Source: Symbiodinium natans (lineage: Eukaryota > Sar > Dinophyceae > Suessiales > Symbiodiniaceae). From it: DNA of 64,000 nucleotides. The notes beneath the pieces are model-generated. The model searched no databases and was not told where the DNA came from. It saw only the letters and a program-made list of their open reading frames with translations. Shown piece by piece: positions 1-13,343 of the stretch (position 1 is the first letter of the stretch; each line of letters starts with the position of its first letter). The position numbers and the translations under genes are program-made. The stretch spans positions 62,001 through 126,000 of the forward strand of contig CAJNDS010000243.1 of the NCBI GenBank assembly GCA_905221605.1, given 5' to 3'.

Positions 1-3000
1 TGTCGTGAGAATGTTGACACAAATCTTGTTGAAGGACTCCTTGATTTATTTGTTGCTTCGACGGGATAGCTGTGAGAAAAAAGATCTCGAAGCAACTTAG
101 GGATGGATATGTCGTAGCAGGCCCTGAAATTCACAAACCCGTGAGGGGTCCACCTCTAAAGCTCGAACTGAAGGCGAACCGCGGCGAACACTTTTTTGCT
201 CGCATGTGTCCAGCTCTAACAGAGTCCCGCCATGTGGCAAGCGCGGCACGCTGGCAGAGGAAGCAAGCCTCGGTTGAGCGTAGCCGGCGGTTTGGGAGGT
301 TGAAGGGTTTCAGATCGATCAACTTATGTCAGCGATTTACAAGTTTCAGGGTGTCGACAGTTAAGGATGGGATCTTGATGAGATCTTGAAGCCTGAGTGT
401 GGCAGCCTTGCGCAAAACACTGAAGCGCTGTGACTATTCCGAAACCCCAGCGCCCCTGGAAGAACAGGTGTATCATTATGCAAACGGACCTGAGCCACAA
501 CCCCAAACCCTGAGCCCAAGACCCTTCAACACCCTCCCACAGACGCGTGACAAGTGTGCCTACACTTGACACGTGTGCCTAAATCAAGCCACTGAACAGC
601 AAAAAACCAAGCACCTCCAAAGCCCATCAAGGTTCATGAATGATCCCGTGAACAAAGCTGCACCTTGCCTGCCTATGGGGTTCCTGGCCCCCTGTTGATA
701 AACCATTGACGCACGGCGCAAGACCGCACGGTGCAGCGTAGCACAGCACAAGACCTGTGCTCCGCACCCCAGCCCTCACTCCACAAAGCCCAACAAATAT
801 CATAAGACCTAAACCACTAAATCCTACAAGCCCTCTAAACCTTTCCATCCTTTATAAGCCCGAGATGCTTCCAGAAACCGTTAACGCCTTTTTCTTGCGT
901 TTTAGGCTAGCTAACCTACAAGAAAATCAAGAATCAACCGCTTGCAATGACCCAACGCCGAAGGTTGCAAGGCCAAGTGGCATCCTCTGCCCTCGCAGCG
1001 GCCAGCAGCCGCGCGGCCGCGCGCTGCTCGCGGCCCAGTCGCCGGGCCTCCTCCTCCGGTGCGGGGGGGGGGGGGGGGGTTGGAGGCACTTTGAGGCCGA
1101 AGCGAATTAAGTGATTAAGTCTAAGGCTAAAGTCCAGCCTTGATAGGATGTAATTCGAGGAGGGTTCGGGGGCTGAGTGTTGAGGGGCCTGCCAAGCAAC
1201 TTACTCAGAAAGATACTGAGGATGCTTGATGAAAAGTTCGAGAATCCATGCGCTACAGGTTTAACGATCTACGTGTTTAACAGTTTTGTAGGTCTTGGAG
1301 TTCTGTCCTAGGCTTTTGGGCGGCTAGAGGACGCTGAACACCGGAACATTTGGGCGAGGCGTGTCGAGGTTTCATGCTAACAGAGAAATGTACATGGCTG
1401 TTCGTTGCCTATGACGCAGCCCGGAGGGGACCGTGCACGGACGGATCGGGAATTCCACATGGGGCCTCGCACAAAGTCAAACTGAATGCACTCGAAGCAA
1501 ACCCTGCAGAGTAGTGGAAGTTTGAGTGTAACGGTGTAGCAGTGTAGCAGTGTAGCGGAAGCACGTGTTTGAAAAGATTTCATACAGAAGCAGCCAAGCG
1601 GAATGATCTCCTCCAGCTCGGCTTGTTCCTTCTGGCATTGTGGCAGCAGGCTGTGCCAGAACAGCACGATCCAGCGGGCCAACTGTAGCGAACGCCTCAG
1701 CGGCTCTGGCCTGTTCTATCCTGTTCTGCTCATTCTGTGCAGGGCGAGACCATGATGATGCTAAGTCTCTCAGAATTCATGTGCTGGCAATCATCCTGAA
1801 GCCACTCAAACCAACTCAAAAAACTCAAGCCTTCACACGCCGCGGCCAAACAAGAGCACATGCAGAGCGAGGCACGTCAATGCCAACCCTGGGCCACAAA
1901 GTGCCTGGCGGACAAAAAAGGGGCTTGGCTCTTTTGGCTCTTTTGTTGGTTTGCATCTGGGCGGGGCTTCAACTCTCTCAGAACAAATACGATCAGAGCA
2001 CGGTCTGGCCTGGCAGCCACAAACGACAGAAGTCCCGAACCCTTCAAGAGCCGGAATCCTGAAGCCAGCTCTACACCCCTATAAGAGCACTGAAATCCCA
2101 GTACTCCTGGGATGAACAACTCTGTTGCTTCTGCAGTCCTGCGCTCGACATCCCACAGTCACTCCTCGCCACGCCTGGAGTAGCCTAGGCACTGCGACTG
2201 CCGAGCTTTTGCATTCAGCAGACATCCAGGAACTTGGGCTGTTGAGGACGTCTGTGGGGCCTGTACACCGTTGATGTTATTGGAATGCATTCGGAATTCA
2301 AGGTTGTGCCCACACCACCACTCTCCCCCTCCCCTCGCCCAGCCCCGACATACCGCCCCCGCAGCCAACATCTCCGAATGCCTCCATGGCAGCGAACAAG
2401 GCATTCCCGACACCTAAACAAAGTTGGCATGCCTACACCCACGAAGCCAGGAACAGACAAAATGACCACGATGGCACTAGTCGTCAGTGAGCTCAACTGC
2501 GCAAGGAATCGAGATAGAACTTTGTTGAATTCCCTACATACGACATCGGCCTTTGTTTCAAATGGCCACAAAGATACAAAATCATCCAACTAGTGGCAGA
2601 CTTCCCAGACTTCCCAGACTTCCCCTGTCTGACACAACAAGAAATTGTGTCATGAAGTTGGCCAGCACATGCATTCTCACAGAGCCACGAAGCCATCGCC
2701 ACAGGCTTTTCTCAGCGCAGAGCAATACGCTGTCAACCTGGGATCAGGAGCTGAAATCCAATCCCCCCCCCCCCCCCCCCCCAGCTGCCAAAAAAGACAC
2801 CGGAAAAGTACAAATTCTAAAACAGTTTGAACAAATGTTGTCAGAAAGTACAAGTTAATTACAACAAAAGCTGTTGTCACATAGTCCGGAACAGTCCAAC
2901 CCTCCCCCCCCCCCCACCTAATGCGTTTCAGAGATTGCCCCAAGAGAGACTTCAATTCAATAGACCCACTTCAACTTCATTGCTGTGCACGATGCTTTGC

Positions 3001-3050
3001 AGTGGCTTTTGGCCCGGCCACTGAGTGGAACGCCAGCTTTTGCGACCACA

Positions 3051-3120
3051 TGTCACCACATGTCACCACGTGTCACCACGTGTCACCACATGTCACCACA
3101 TGTCACCACATGTCACCACA
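3051..3120. repeat. 10-bp tandem repeat (TGTCACCACA/G), 7 copies
   Basis: Seven contiguous copies of tgtcaccaca or tgtcaccacg are read directly. The only variation is the last base, A or G. Confidence 0.95.
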
Positions 3121-6100
3121 CAACCAAGTGCAGAGGCCCTAGACCCATGCAGTGCCATGCAGCAGCCTTCCAAAGCGGATGTAACCGACACGTATTGTTT
3201 TGTGCGGTCATGATGCTGATGCCATAGGCCCAAAGCTTTCAAGTTCGAGCCACTCGCTGCAACCGCACTTCAGCGGCTGCCAATCGGGCCCACTCGCGGC
3301 AGATGCACCGCAGCTTCCACCTGCAACAAGGCTTGCACTACTTCTTCTCAGGCAGACACAAGTGCTGTGGACCCAAGTGCCGCTGCTAGTTCACAGCATG
3401 GTCAGTAAGCCATAGACCATAGAGTAGTGACTAGTGTGCACAATGACAGAGAGTGGTGCTTTGAGTCTCCGCCGAGGCACCGAGGCAGGGGCAAGGAGGC
3501 TCGCCGAGACGATCTGGGAGCAGTGAAGCTACCGGTTGGCCGCCTGCCTGGGGAAGATCTACCCTTGATGAACATCTCGTCTTTCGATAGACTGCCGGCA
3601 GCATGCATAGTGCTTTGACACAAAAAATCACAAAATCAATGAGAGTGGAAGCCCTTGTCAGAAGGCGAGAGCCCACAAAATTGCGGGGAGCCACCGCTGC
3701 GAAATGTCGCATCTGGCTGCTTGGCCAGGAACCTGCTGACTTAGGGAGGCGCTCACAGATCTCACAGACCTTCACCATCCTTCTGGAAGCATAGGAGCAC
3801 CCTAACAACTTACTAACCCTATACACGCTGATCTCTTTCCTCTATTTCCGTTCATGTTCAACCGCTTCTGAACCTGAGGAATTCACTTCACTGGGCATAT
3901 TTGGGGATGCTCCGGTTTGGGAACTGTCGCTGGCGAGGGAACACGGAAGATTACATGCTGGGGGAGAGATTGAGTTGAAGCTGCCGCCCAGTGGTTAAGA
4001 CTCGAAAGATCTTGTATGCACAGACTGCTAGTATCTACTACTATCTCCTAGTGCTGCAAATTGCTACTACACGGAACCCCGGAGTCCGAAATCGAATATT
4101 CAAGACTGAGCTGCTTGTGGTCAGGCACGGCAAAGGTCTCTCCGGTCATGGATGCTTTTTGCTGAGCATCTGCTAGCAAGTTTCAGTGGGACTAAGTCAA
4201 GTGATGAAGTTGCTTTGCAGACGCCGTTCGTATGGCTGGAAGCTCGGAAGGAAACCCGTACCCAGGACATCTACTGAAGGCTGCTCACATGAATCAGATC
4301 CACCATGATGCATTCACTCACTGATCACCCAGCTGACCCCACCATCTTTGGTACAGACGGGACAAGAAAGGACACTGGACACACTTACTGGCGCAAGCAT
4401 CTAGGCATCGAGAGGCATATGACTCTCCACCTTTGAAAATCAAATTGGTGCGCAACCCTTCCGACAGCACCCTCTTTCAGGGGGTCTGAGCGAACAAATA
4501 CATGCTCCTCGTTTCTGGATGCCTCAACGTTGAATGGCGCTTGCGAGCCTTGCAGGCCACAATGAAATCTCCCTGTCGTAAGAAGGAACCCTATACAACC
4601 CCGATCCAGGCTCTCTAACGGATTCTACTGCGAGTTTGGACCGTGGCTGAGTGTGCGACACTGTGCCCACACACATTTTCCCCCCGCATCCGACCGAGGT
4701 CTGGACGAACTGGGCCTAGGGCCCGAACCCGGTTTCGGGTTCAGGGTTCCAGGATTTCAGGGGGTTTAGGGATAGCTGCGGGCGGTGTGGGTTTCAGGAG
4801 ATTTCAGGGCCTAAAGCTTGCCTTTCCAAACCGGCGCCCAAAGAATCACTGGAGGTTGCAGCCGGTGCATTTCCTGCGCAGCAGCACCGGCTTTGCTCGA
4901 TGACTTGGGTTTACGTGCAAAGGATTGGGCCAGAAAGGGACAACTCAGACTAAAAGTACAGCCTTCAATCATCGAAGACAGATCAAAGATTACAAGATAT
5001 CTCGAAAAGCAGATTCAGCACACCAACCCCAAACTGAAGGGTTTAGCTTGTTTGAGACCACACTGCAAGCATGTCAAGGTTCGGGCGTATACTTGATCAC
5101 TGCACATGTCATTCCATAGCGGCATAGCGGTCATGCAAGCCTGTGAGAGTCACGAACAGGAACTCATAACAAGTCATTCCGCATGCTGTGAACCCGTTAA
5201 CCTGATATCACATGAGGAGACCGTTGAAGAAAAAGAGTCAAAGAGCAAGACGGCACATCAAAGCCACAGCACAGGATGGATTAAGCGGGGACCTTTGGGG
5301 AACGTCACTGCCTAAGGAAAGATTGGATGAACGACACGAGATGACGCGAGACTCTCGCAGCTAAGAGCCCAATGTCACGAATTTGCCAGCACTGGGAGAA
5401 ATTGAAACACAAGAGCTCTCTGGGCCGAAAGGTGTCTCTTCTTCAAGGGCTCAATCCTGCACTACCCCCCGCCCCCCATCTGAGTTCTTCCCGAAACCAC
5501 GAAAGATCAGGGCTGAAGCACAAGAAGAACACAGGCTTGAGAACACCAAATTTAGCCATCCCGAATCCGAGACCAAAAATTCGCAAAGGCACAAGAGCTG
5601 CTGAACCCCAAAATGCTCTGGAACTGGAAGAAACGCATAGACAAAAGACCCCAAACACTAAAACCCCCTACAGTAAGTTCCCTTATTCCGAAAGTCCGAG
5701 ATGGGACGACCTGGGCGGCGGCTCTTCGGCAGACAGCGCCGGAGCTAGCTCTACAGCCTCACATTCAGGGGGCGCAGGGGCTAAGAGCTGTTTATATAGG
5801 TCGGGCGGGCTTGAGGGTTTTAAGTTTCCTTGCAAATCCAGATTGGCATCCTCTGTGGCAACACAGTCACCTACGCCCTAAGCTTGAGAACCTTCAGGGG
5901 ACTGAGAATGTAAAAGAACCTAAAAACAATAAAGGACATTTAAGGTTTCCAATGCCTTCCCCATGTGTTAGCAAGGGCTCTGAGTAAACACCCTGAGAAC
6001 TCCGACTGAATCCAAGCCATGGACTCGCCTCGCCTCGGCCCCAGTGGCATCCAGTGCCGCACCCTTCACGCCGCCGGCAGCCACGATGCTGCGAACCTGC

Positions 6101-6211
6101 TGTTTTCGCGGTTTGGTTCCGAGGCAACTTGAGGAGCGCGGAATCTTCGTGCAGGAGGTGGTGAGGTTTCCGCACTCCACTGATTCCAATGACTGCCCTT
6201 TGCTCGCTAAT

Positions 6212-6446
6212 CCTCGAAAGCCCTGCTCCGTGCCTCCACGCACGTTGCGCGGGCCTCCGCTTGCTTGCATAGCGTGCAGGCTCGGTGGAAAGTTGCAGCT
6301 TCGCAGCTGGATCAAAGTGTGGACAAATTGCAGTTGGCGCTTTGCAATGCAGCCGCTGATGCTGCAACTGACATCTGCCACCACGACGCGAGCGGAAAAC
6401 TTCCAAGAATTTGCACTCAATGTCATGTCATGTCATGTCATGTCAT
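6212..6446 (+). CDS. Possible coding fragment, unknown
   Basis: This open frame follows an in-frame TAA and reads like protein, with an alanine-rich helical stretch (VAASQLDQSVDKLQLALCNA near 6285-6345). It runs into a TCATG microrepeat at 6421-6446. No family is recognised, the minus strand is also open here, and no start codon or splice context decides the matter. It may be an isolated exon, a decayed retrocopy or chance. Confidence 0.2.
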
Positions 6447-7335
6447 TTCCCCCCACCTGCTCGCACATGGAGGCTACCAATGCTGTTTCGTTGCCTGCAC
6501 AGGCTCAAGAGAACAACCATCTACACAAACCAAGAAGCTCCCAAAGCCTTCTCTCTGCACATAGCAAGGCTTCTTGCAAGAACAATAAGAACCTTCCGTC
6601 AATCACAGCAGGTCTCTGAGTCACTGCCTTTGGCAAATGTGGCCTGAGATTCCTTGATATTCCTTGTCATCTGCATCTCCCACCTTGTCTCGATTCCAAG
6701 GCTCGAAGCAATGCTGCGGCAGCGTAGCTCAGCCGGTCGGCGGCAAGGTACCTGGATTTGGATCGCCAGACTGCCGTCAGTAACTGTGTGCCCGTGTACG
6801 TCTTAGCTCGGGTTTGGTCCGGATTTTGCGTGAGTTTAAGGGTTTAGGGATCGAGGAGGCTTCAGGGTCTGAGCTTTGCAGGCTCATCTAAGAATGTTTA
6901 GGACCAAGTGGGGCGGGGCTCTAAACCCCTATACACTCATACCTCGACATTAGCCCTTTACGGGATTACAGCTGAGATCCAAGTTCCCTACTCCCCTGCT
7001 AGAACTAAACCTAGGGCCTAGGGTTCGGTTTAGGGTTCCGAGAACTCACAAGAAGGGCCAGTGAGATCTCACGCCGAGCGGACTCACAGGTCTGCCAACT
7101 TTTGGCTGAACACTCCATGTCGTCTGCAAACAACTGGCTGCACTTGTACGTCAAAACCTTTGCACACGAACCAAGTACAACCAGTACAACCTCTGTACAG
7201 CACCCAGTCGTCTGCACGTGCTTCCCCGTCGGTGCCCGAAGGGCTAGCCCAAAACAAAGTTAAACATCATGACCTAATCATGACTAATTGTGATTGTGAC
7301 GCACAGGGGTTACCTGTGCATTACTGGAAAACGCC

Positions 7336-9950
7336 TTAAAAATCGCTGATCCACTGAGTGCCGTCCCATGTCGGGATGCTAAAACTAGCGGGCGGCAAAT
7401 AAGCATTGTCTATACACGTTGTTGGCAAGCTTAATCCACCAGAAATGCTGGGGGCTGTGCCGCACTCGCCGGCAAATTTGACTTTGTCAGGATGCACCAT
7501 CCAATCCCATTGACATTGCCACTCAGGAAGATGGTGTACTCGGTCAATTGTCTTTGCCCTTGTCCACTGAATCTTATTGTTTCCGCAGTGTCTGCCTTCG
7601 TACTCGACTCGCCCGAGCTGTCCTGGTGGCAAGCAAAGGCCTGGCTCGTCCGACCAAATGACCCATGAAAACGTCACACCGCCAAGGCAATAGGGCCGCG
7701 TTACGGTATCCCACGCCGAAGACGGAATCTCCACCTCATATGTCTCGTCCGAGATATACTTGAACCCTTGCAGATCTGTGCAAATGGGCTCAACGAAAGC
7801 CGAAGCTGCTGCAAGCCAACCTGTTGGATCAAAGGTCGATAGCACATCTAGCCAACCTTGAGCAATCTCGACCCCATCGCCGCCCTTGTGCGCGTCAATC
7901 AACTGACTGACGCCTACAAAGTCCAGATCGGCGAACTGGAATGAACCGACCGTGATGGCGTCGACATAGTGAAAGTAGTCGATGAGTGAGTGGCCACAGT
8001 TAGCCATGGACAGAAGGCCCCCCGAAGAATGCGCGCATTTCCACTCAAGGTCTAACCGCGCTGCTGCTAGCCCTTGCTCATAGACCTCGTCACTGCTTTT
8101 CTGCAACTTCTCCAGCATCACATCCGACAACCCTAAGCCAGACCTGTACCACAGTTGATATAAAAACGAAGATGATCATCTTTATTCCTTATGGGGCTTA
8201 AGTATTATTAAGTATTCACAAAGGTGTCAAATGGCTTTCAAGAAATGACCCAGGGACCGGGCTGCGAAAGCAACTGCCTGGTTGATTTGGCCGATGGTGA
8301 GTCCTTTCAAGTGCCCCTTGAACTTGGACACGATTGCATCCTTCATGCTCGCCATGATGTGCTGAACCAAGACCTTCTGGTAGGCTCTTTTGAACTTCTG
8401 CTGGGAAACCCTGATGGCAAAACGCCTCGCAGCCTTCACAGCAGCCTTTTTCAGCTCCTGCTTAACTGTGACTTCTGTGATGACTTTTAACGATGCGCTC
8501 GAGCCGAAGGACATGACCAGAACTGCCGTATCGATGGCAGCTCCAATGACACCGATGATCTGCTCGGCAATTTTCACCCCACAGGCTGCATCCGAAGCTG
8601 AGCAACCTGCTCCACATGCGCTGGGATGAGTGTCTGGGCAATCTTGCCAGCACTCTGTCACGTGACATGTGTAACCTGGTTTGGGAGCCTTGTAGCAAAG
8701 ACCAGACAACTCCACTGGATGATCTGGTGGACACATGCGCACGCTTTCCTCCCACAACATCCTGCCCGGTAGCCAGATCGTCTTTTTGAAGTACCAGTGG
8801 GGTGGCCATCCTTTTACGCAGGAGAGTCCAGCATCATTGTACCATTCTGCACAATACTCGTAACAAGTGTCCGCGGATCGGCCATAGCCAGCCGGGCAAT
8901 CTGGGTAGCACATGAGACCCCACTGCGTGTAGCCTGGTTTGCACCAGTACCCTCTCCCCGCACCCCTGCTGTAGGTGTGCTTCCAACAGAAATCAGACCT
9001 CATCCAAGCTTGCATGAGTCCTATGTTCCCTGACCACGCATACTGGTTTGCGATTTGAACCAACTTCTTGCAAGTTCCATCGTTTGCCGCGCACTCCAAC
9101 GGGGCAAGGTTCCTCCACCAGCCTGACCAGCCAGAGGAGTTGGATTGAGAGCCTGACCAGCCAGAGGAGTTGGATTCGGGTTTAGGGTTTAGGGCTGAGG
9201 GTTTAGGGTTATATACTAATTATACTATATACGAGTAGGGTTGAGGGTGAAGGTTTAGGGTGTTTAGGGATCAGGGTTTAGGGACCAGCCTGACCAGTCA
9301 GAGGAGTTGGAGTGAGAAGATGCCTCTGCCAGTGCGCTTGGGATGTGGCCCGGCTGAGAAGACGCATCCAACTGCGCTGAGGAGTGTCCGTCTGGGATCG
9401 GCAGAAGCTTCTCGGATGACAAGCCTTCATTGGTCCAAGACTTCATCATGTTTTTGAGCTTCTTGCGGTACTTGGAGTCATCAAAGTCAACTTCTCTCGC
9501 AGCCGCCGATTTCTTTGCCATCTCAACCACCTCGTCTACCGATGTGCGCAGGACCTGCTTTTGGAAATCAGCGCACTCGTCTTTGGTCATCTTACCTTCT
9601 TTCTTCGTCTTGGGCCGAATGAGCTGGTGGTCTTTGGCATCCTTGGCGTCATCATGGTCATCATCATCATCATCTGCCTCAGCACTCTTCATGGATTCAC
9701 CTTCGGCCCTGGAGCAAAGCTCCTCCAAGCGCTCCTTGGCTTTCACAAGGTCGTGCTCCATGATGTTGAGGATGTTCTTGAGATCGAGTTGCCCTACCCT
9801 GGGTTCCTCGTACTTCTCTGGGTCTCCGACTTCTGGGCCCCCCTGTCGCATCAAGTGCAGCAAGCTGGTTGCGTCGGGCACCTCACAGACGTCTGCAAGG
9901 CCCGGACCAAGCTGCCTCACCGCAGTTACCAGGGCCAGGAGAACCTTCAT
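7336..9950 (-). CDS. Predicted secreted cysteine-rich protein, three exons, about 787 aa
   Basis: I read exon 1 as 9290-9950, exon 2 as 8258-9152 and exon 3 as 7336-8143 (TAA stop). The joins keep frame: intron 1 (9153-9289) is GC-AG and intron 2 (8144-8257) is GT-AG, both with AG|G acceptors. The ATG at 9950 starts MKVLLALVTA, a plausible signal peptide. Exon 1 then encodes an acidic region with a run of Asp (9659-9676) and a basic helical part. The exon 1/2 junction encodes repeats of the type SNSSGWSG. The first half of exon 2 is rich in Cys (CYPDCPAGYG, GLCYKAPKPGYTCHVTECW), followed by a hydrophobic segment (IIGVIGAAIDTAVLVMSFG) that could span a membrane, and then a Lys/Arg-rich helix. 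Exon 3 has further Cys and Trp-rich sequence. I do not recognise the family. An extracellular or cell-surface location is inferred from the signal peptide and cysteines. The acceptor of intron 1 could instead lie one 30-bp repeat further on. Confidence 0.78.
9123..9182 (-). repeat. 30-bp exonic direct repeat encoding SNSSGWSG
   Basis: A unit beginning gcctgaccagccagaggagt occurs at 9123 and 9153 (30-bp spacing). A diverged copy lies across the intron at 9288-9312. Each encodes Ser-Asn-Ser-Ser-(Gly/Asp)-Trp-Ser-Gly on the minus strand. Confidence 0.85.
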
Positions 9951-12900
9951 GATGTCGAGTACAGGAATCAGCACGCAATTTTATGCGCTTCAAAAACTCA
10001 ACCTGAGCCGACGCACAACGGCAACCCAAGTACCCAGTCTGCTGAGTCTGGCTGAGGGCTTGGCACTGAGCATCCCAAAGCTCTTGACTGAAAGATGTCA
10101 ACTCATTTCAACATCATGTTCAACAATGACCCAGTTCTCCATCCACCCTCAACCCATTTCAACCCTCTTTCGCCTGCTTATCACAGCCAAGCCCAACAGC
10201 GCATCCCGCCCAGCCCAGCCAGGGCCTAAACCCTGAAACCTCATCTGTAACCCTAGCTCGAACCAAACGGCTGCGCCGGCGGGCCGCGTCGCCGCCCGCG
10301 GCGTCGCGGCGTCGCGGCGTCGCGTGAACAATTTCGGCATTGAAGATGGCACCTCCCCCCGCCAGATCTAGGCCCCACCGTTGCTTGAGCACAAGGTGGT
10401 GCCCAGCCAAAGTGGTCCCAACTTCTTGGCACATCTGCATCTTCAGCTTTCGCGCGGCATTCTTGGAACATGGGCAGAAGAGAAGGAGAGGTTGTGGCGT
10501 TGGTGGCGCCGTGCTTGGGCATGCGAATAATCGCATGTAGACATCAACAACATCAACAGCCCAACAGTTTTGAGAATGCCAAGCCTTGGAAACGTCGACA
10601 TTTTTGCTTGGCGGCCCCAAAAAAGATCAGTACTAGAAGCGTCCTGCCCTTGACATTAGCAAGCATGACCTCGGTGCGGCTGAAATCTGCCACGATCCAC
10701 CGATGAACCTTTGCAACCCAGGCCTGCTGCAATGTTCACAAAATTTCACAAAGCTATTTCAACGGACATTCAACAGATTCAACAAGTGGGCTCTTCAGCG
10801 CACGACGCCGAGTTTTGCAGCAGCGCCACTTCATCCCACAGCCTCATGGCAAAAGCCACACGCGAATATAACATACTTTTCCATGCTTTCCATGCTTTCC
10901 ATGCTTTCCTTCGTTCCTTTCAAGGACGGTTCAAGCAGGCATGCTTGAAGGTACTTTCGATCCCGTGCCCGCAATTCTGATCCTGTGGTCGGTGTAGGCG
11001 CACCCCGTCAACTCATTATGACAACTCGTCGCAAGTCCACCAAGGCCCTTGCATCGATCGCCCACTGTTGGTCGAGTTGGTCGAGCTGGACTCAACTTGT
11101 TTGACCTCGTGTTGACTTCGCGTCGACACAGAGAATAAATCATGGTGTCAGCGAAGACGGAGCAGGTGCCATCCGGAAAGTTTCTACACATAATTACATG
11201 TCTGGGGATCTACCTTTCTGATCTCACGGGGAAACATTCTCCTGCTGAATCCCGACCGAATGAAGATGTCTACGAATTGCTACACCATGCTGCACTCCGG
11301 TCCGCAAAAGGTTCATCAGCCATGGCTTGCCCGTCTTCCCGTATTTTCCGCAAGTTGCAGACTGTCAGCAATGAGCTACAAAGGCGGCTTCAGAAGTGGT
11401 TTCATCATTTTCCGATGGCCCCAAATCGTCTGCCCTGACATTAGCAACAGGCGTCGTTTCCCAAAGTACAAGCGGCCAGAAATCCTGAAAGTCCACTGCC
11501 AACACCTTCTCAGTGCGAACTGAACCCCTGTTGGCCACGCCACTGACTCAAGCAGCTGTGAGGAATAGTCGCTCAAGACTGCCTGGGAAAGTGCAGGCTG
11601 CTGCTTATGCTGCTTCCTGAAGCTTCCACAGCTCGTTGTCACCGCTGTGCGTCCGATTTGTATGCGGAGACACTATACCAACAATGTACGGCGAAGAGAA
11701 TTCTCTCACAGGTCAAGCTGGGGAATGCGGGCCAAGGGCCAGATAGAGGCTCTCGTCCCCGAAGTTGAGGACCCCGCGGCCTGTCTTGGACAGTGACATA
11801 GGACACCGTACGCAAAGGACCAGAAAGTTTTGGGCTACGACAACCGAATTCGCTTTGCTTGCAAGCTCTGGTGAATCAGATGTCCATACGATGCTTGAGG
11901 CTGAAGCGACTTCAGATGTTCCTGCAATGATCAATGCGCTCTGGAACGCCTAACTTGCTCAAGGTGGGGCATTCACCTCCAAAGTCCTGGACGTTCAACG
12001 CAAAAAAAAAAACAAAATCTCCAAGCTCCTATCCCCCACACAGATTTTTCCCGTACTTTTCTGGAACCTCCAGGCGTCCAATCCCATAAAACCCTAAACA
12101 AAACCAAAGCGCTTCCTTATCTGTGTGAACCAAGCTCATTGCGAGATCCCTTAAACCCCCAAACAGGCCGTAATCCAGGGTCGGCTTCTTCGAGTCGATC
12201 ATGGCAAGTGCAGGGCTTTTGGTTCAGCTGGTTATAGGGAGATATGGTAAGCTTTCAGCAGCTTTCAGCAGCTTTCAGCAGCTTTCAGCAGCTTTCAGCA
12301 CTGGGTTAAACAGTTAAGGTTTTGGAATGAGGAGGGGACTTTCATGGCGATCCCATGCTTCTCAGCGTAGCCAACTGTCTAAGGTCATGAATTGAACACC
12401 TTCTTTTGCAGAACACCTTCTTTTGCTGCGGCGAAAAATCTTTGAAAAGTGGAGTAAGCACAGTACATGAGCAGTTGTCGTATATAGTCGTGGGGGCGGT
12501 TGCAGTCGTCATGGCGTCGAAAGTGCGTAGACGGGCACATACATGGCACTAACGCGACCCATACTACCACATTCCTAGCAAGAACGCAGTCGATCTTCCA
12601 GGCAAATAGAGCCATGTGTGCAGAAGTCGTGGGGAACGGATTCTGTGTCTAAGCGGTTCTTCCTCCCTCTAACACACTTGCATCACTTGAAAGACAAAGG
12701 TCCCAGCTCCTCGGCTTTTCGACACTCGCCCCAAGTCTCTTCCTCCCTTGGGAGTCTCTTCCCATCCCTCATATCCAAACAATGTCAGGTAGTACCACCG
12801 AAGGGTTAGCTGGCGTTGCTCTAAAAACTCATCCAAACCTTTGATGCACTCTCAAGGGAACTTGCTTGAGCACCACAGCCCCGTCAACGGGCTCAAAGCG

Positions 12901-13343
12901 TCCCGGTCATGGAGTCCCAGCACAGATACAGTGCATCTTATCATCTTCTCTAGCAATACTTCCGGCACCTTCGAGCTGTTCCAACCTGTCTTCGGGCCAT
13001 GCGAAGCACTTGGGCATGAAACCCGCAATGCTGTGGCAGATTTAGAGCTTATCATGTGTCAGCTGTTGCGGTACCCTTCGTGGGACTCCATGAGCATCCA
13101 CATCCCGCGCAGGTGGCATGAAGCACTGTACCTTAGCCTGGTAGCCCTTAACCTAATCCTGCACTGCCTTTCGACCCGGATCGGGCAATCGCGGTTCGTG
13201 GCTTGGAAGATAGAAATCCGTTCGACCCAAGTCGAGACACTGTGTGTCGAACAACATCTGAACCCAATGACTCTGCCCCGATCCCATTGGGTACCCATAC
13301 CCATATCATGTGTGGATCCCTCCTGCACTCCCTGGAGGCGTTG
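9951..13343. other. Spacer between SF-assemblin and secreted-protein genes
   Basis: This region lies downstream of the SF-assemblin stop and upstream of the secreted-protein start. It contains a GACGCCGC-type GC-rich repeat near 10270-10325 and a 10-bp tandem array at 12251-12300. Open frames such as minus 10159-10620, plus 11142-11438 and plus 12841-13653 lack recognisable motifs, and the last one overlaps the SF-assemblin terminal exons in antisense. Confidence 0.5.
12251..12300. repeat. 10-bp tandem repeat (GCTTTCAGCA), 5 copies
   Basis: Five perfect copies are read directly. Confidence 0.97.

Larger units (their letters stand above)
1..7335. other. Left-hand spacer without a defensible gene
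   Basis: No recognised gene was found in this stretch. Several frames of 100-190 codons exist (for example minus 3431-3826, minus 5968-6426, plus 6044-6619), but they overlap open frames on the opposite strand, lack family motifs and show no chain of AG|G-bounded exons. The stretch holds homopolymers (G-run near 1063-1078, C-runs near 2763-2782 and 2905-2916), a 10-bp tandem array at 3051-3120, a short TCATG repeat at 6421-6446 and telomere-like GGGTTTAGGG words near 6840 and 7020. Confidence 0.5.

Noticed and set aside
3431-3826. 131-codon minus-strand frame
   Set aside because: It reads moderately like protein, but plus-strand frames are open over the same bases and no motif, start context or exon chain supports it.
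5968-6619. Overlapping long frames on both strands (152 and 191 codons)
   Set aside because: Both strands are open and neither shows a family motif. Only the third frame from 6212 is kept, at low confidence.
9430-10236. 268-codon plus-strand open frame
   Set aside because: It is the mirror of exon 1 of the secreted-protein gene. Its Ser-rich run is the complement of Asp codons.
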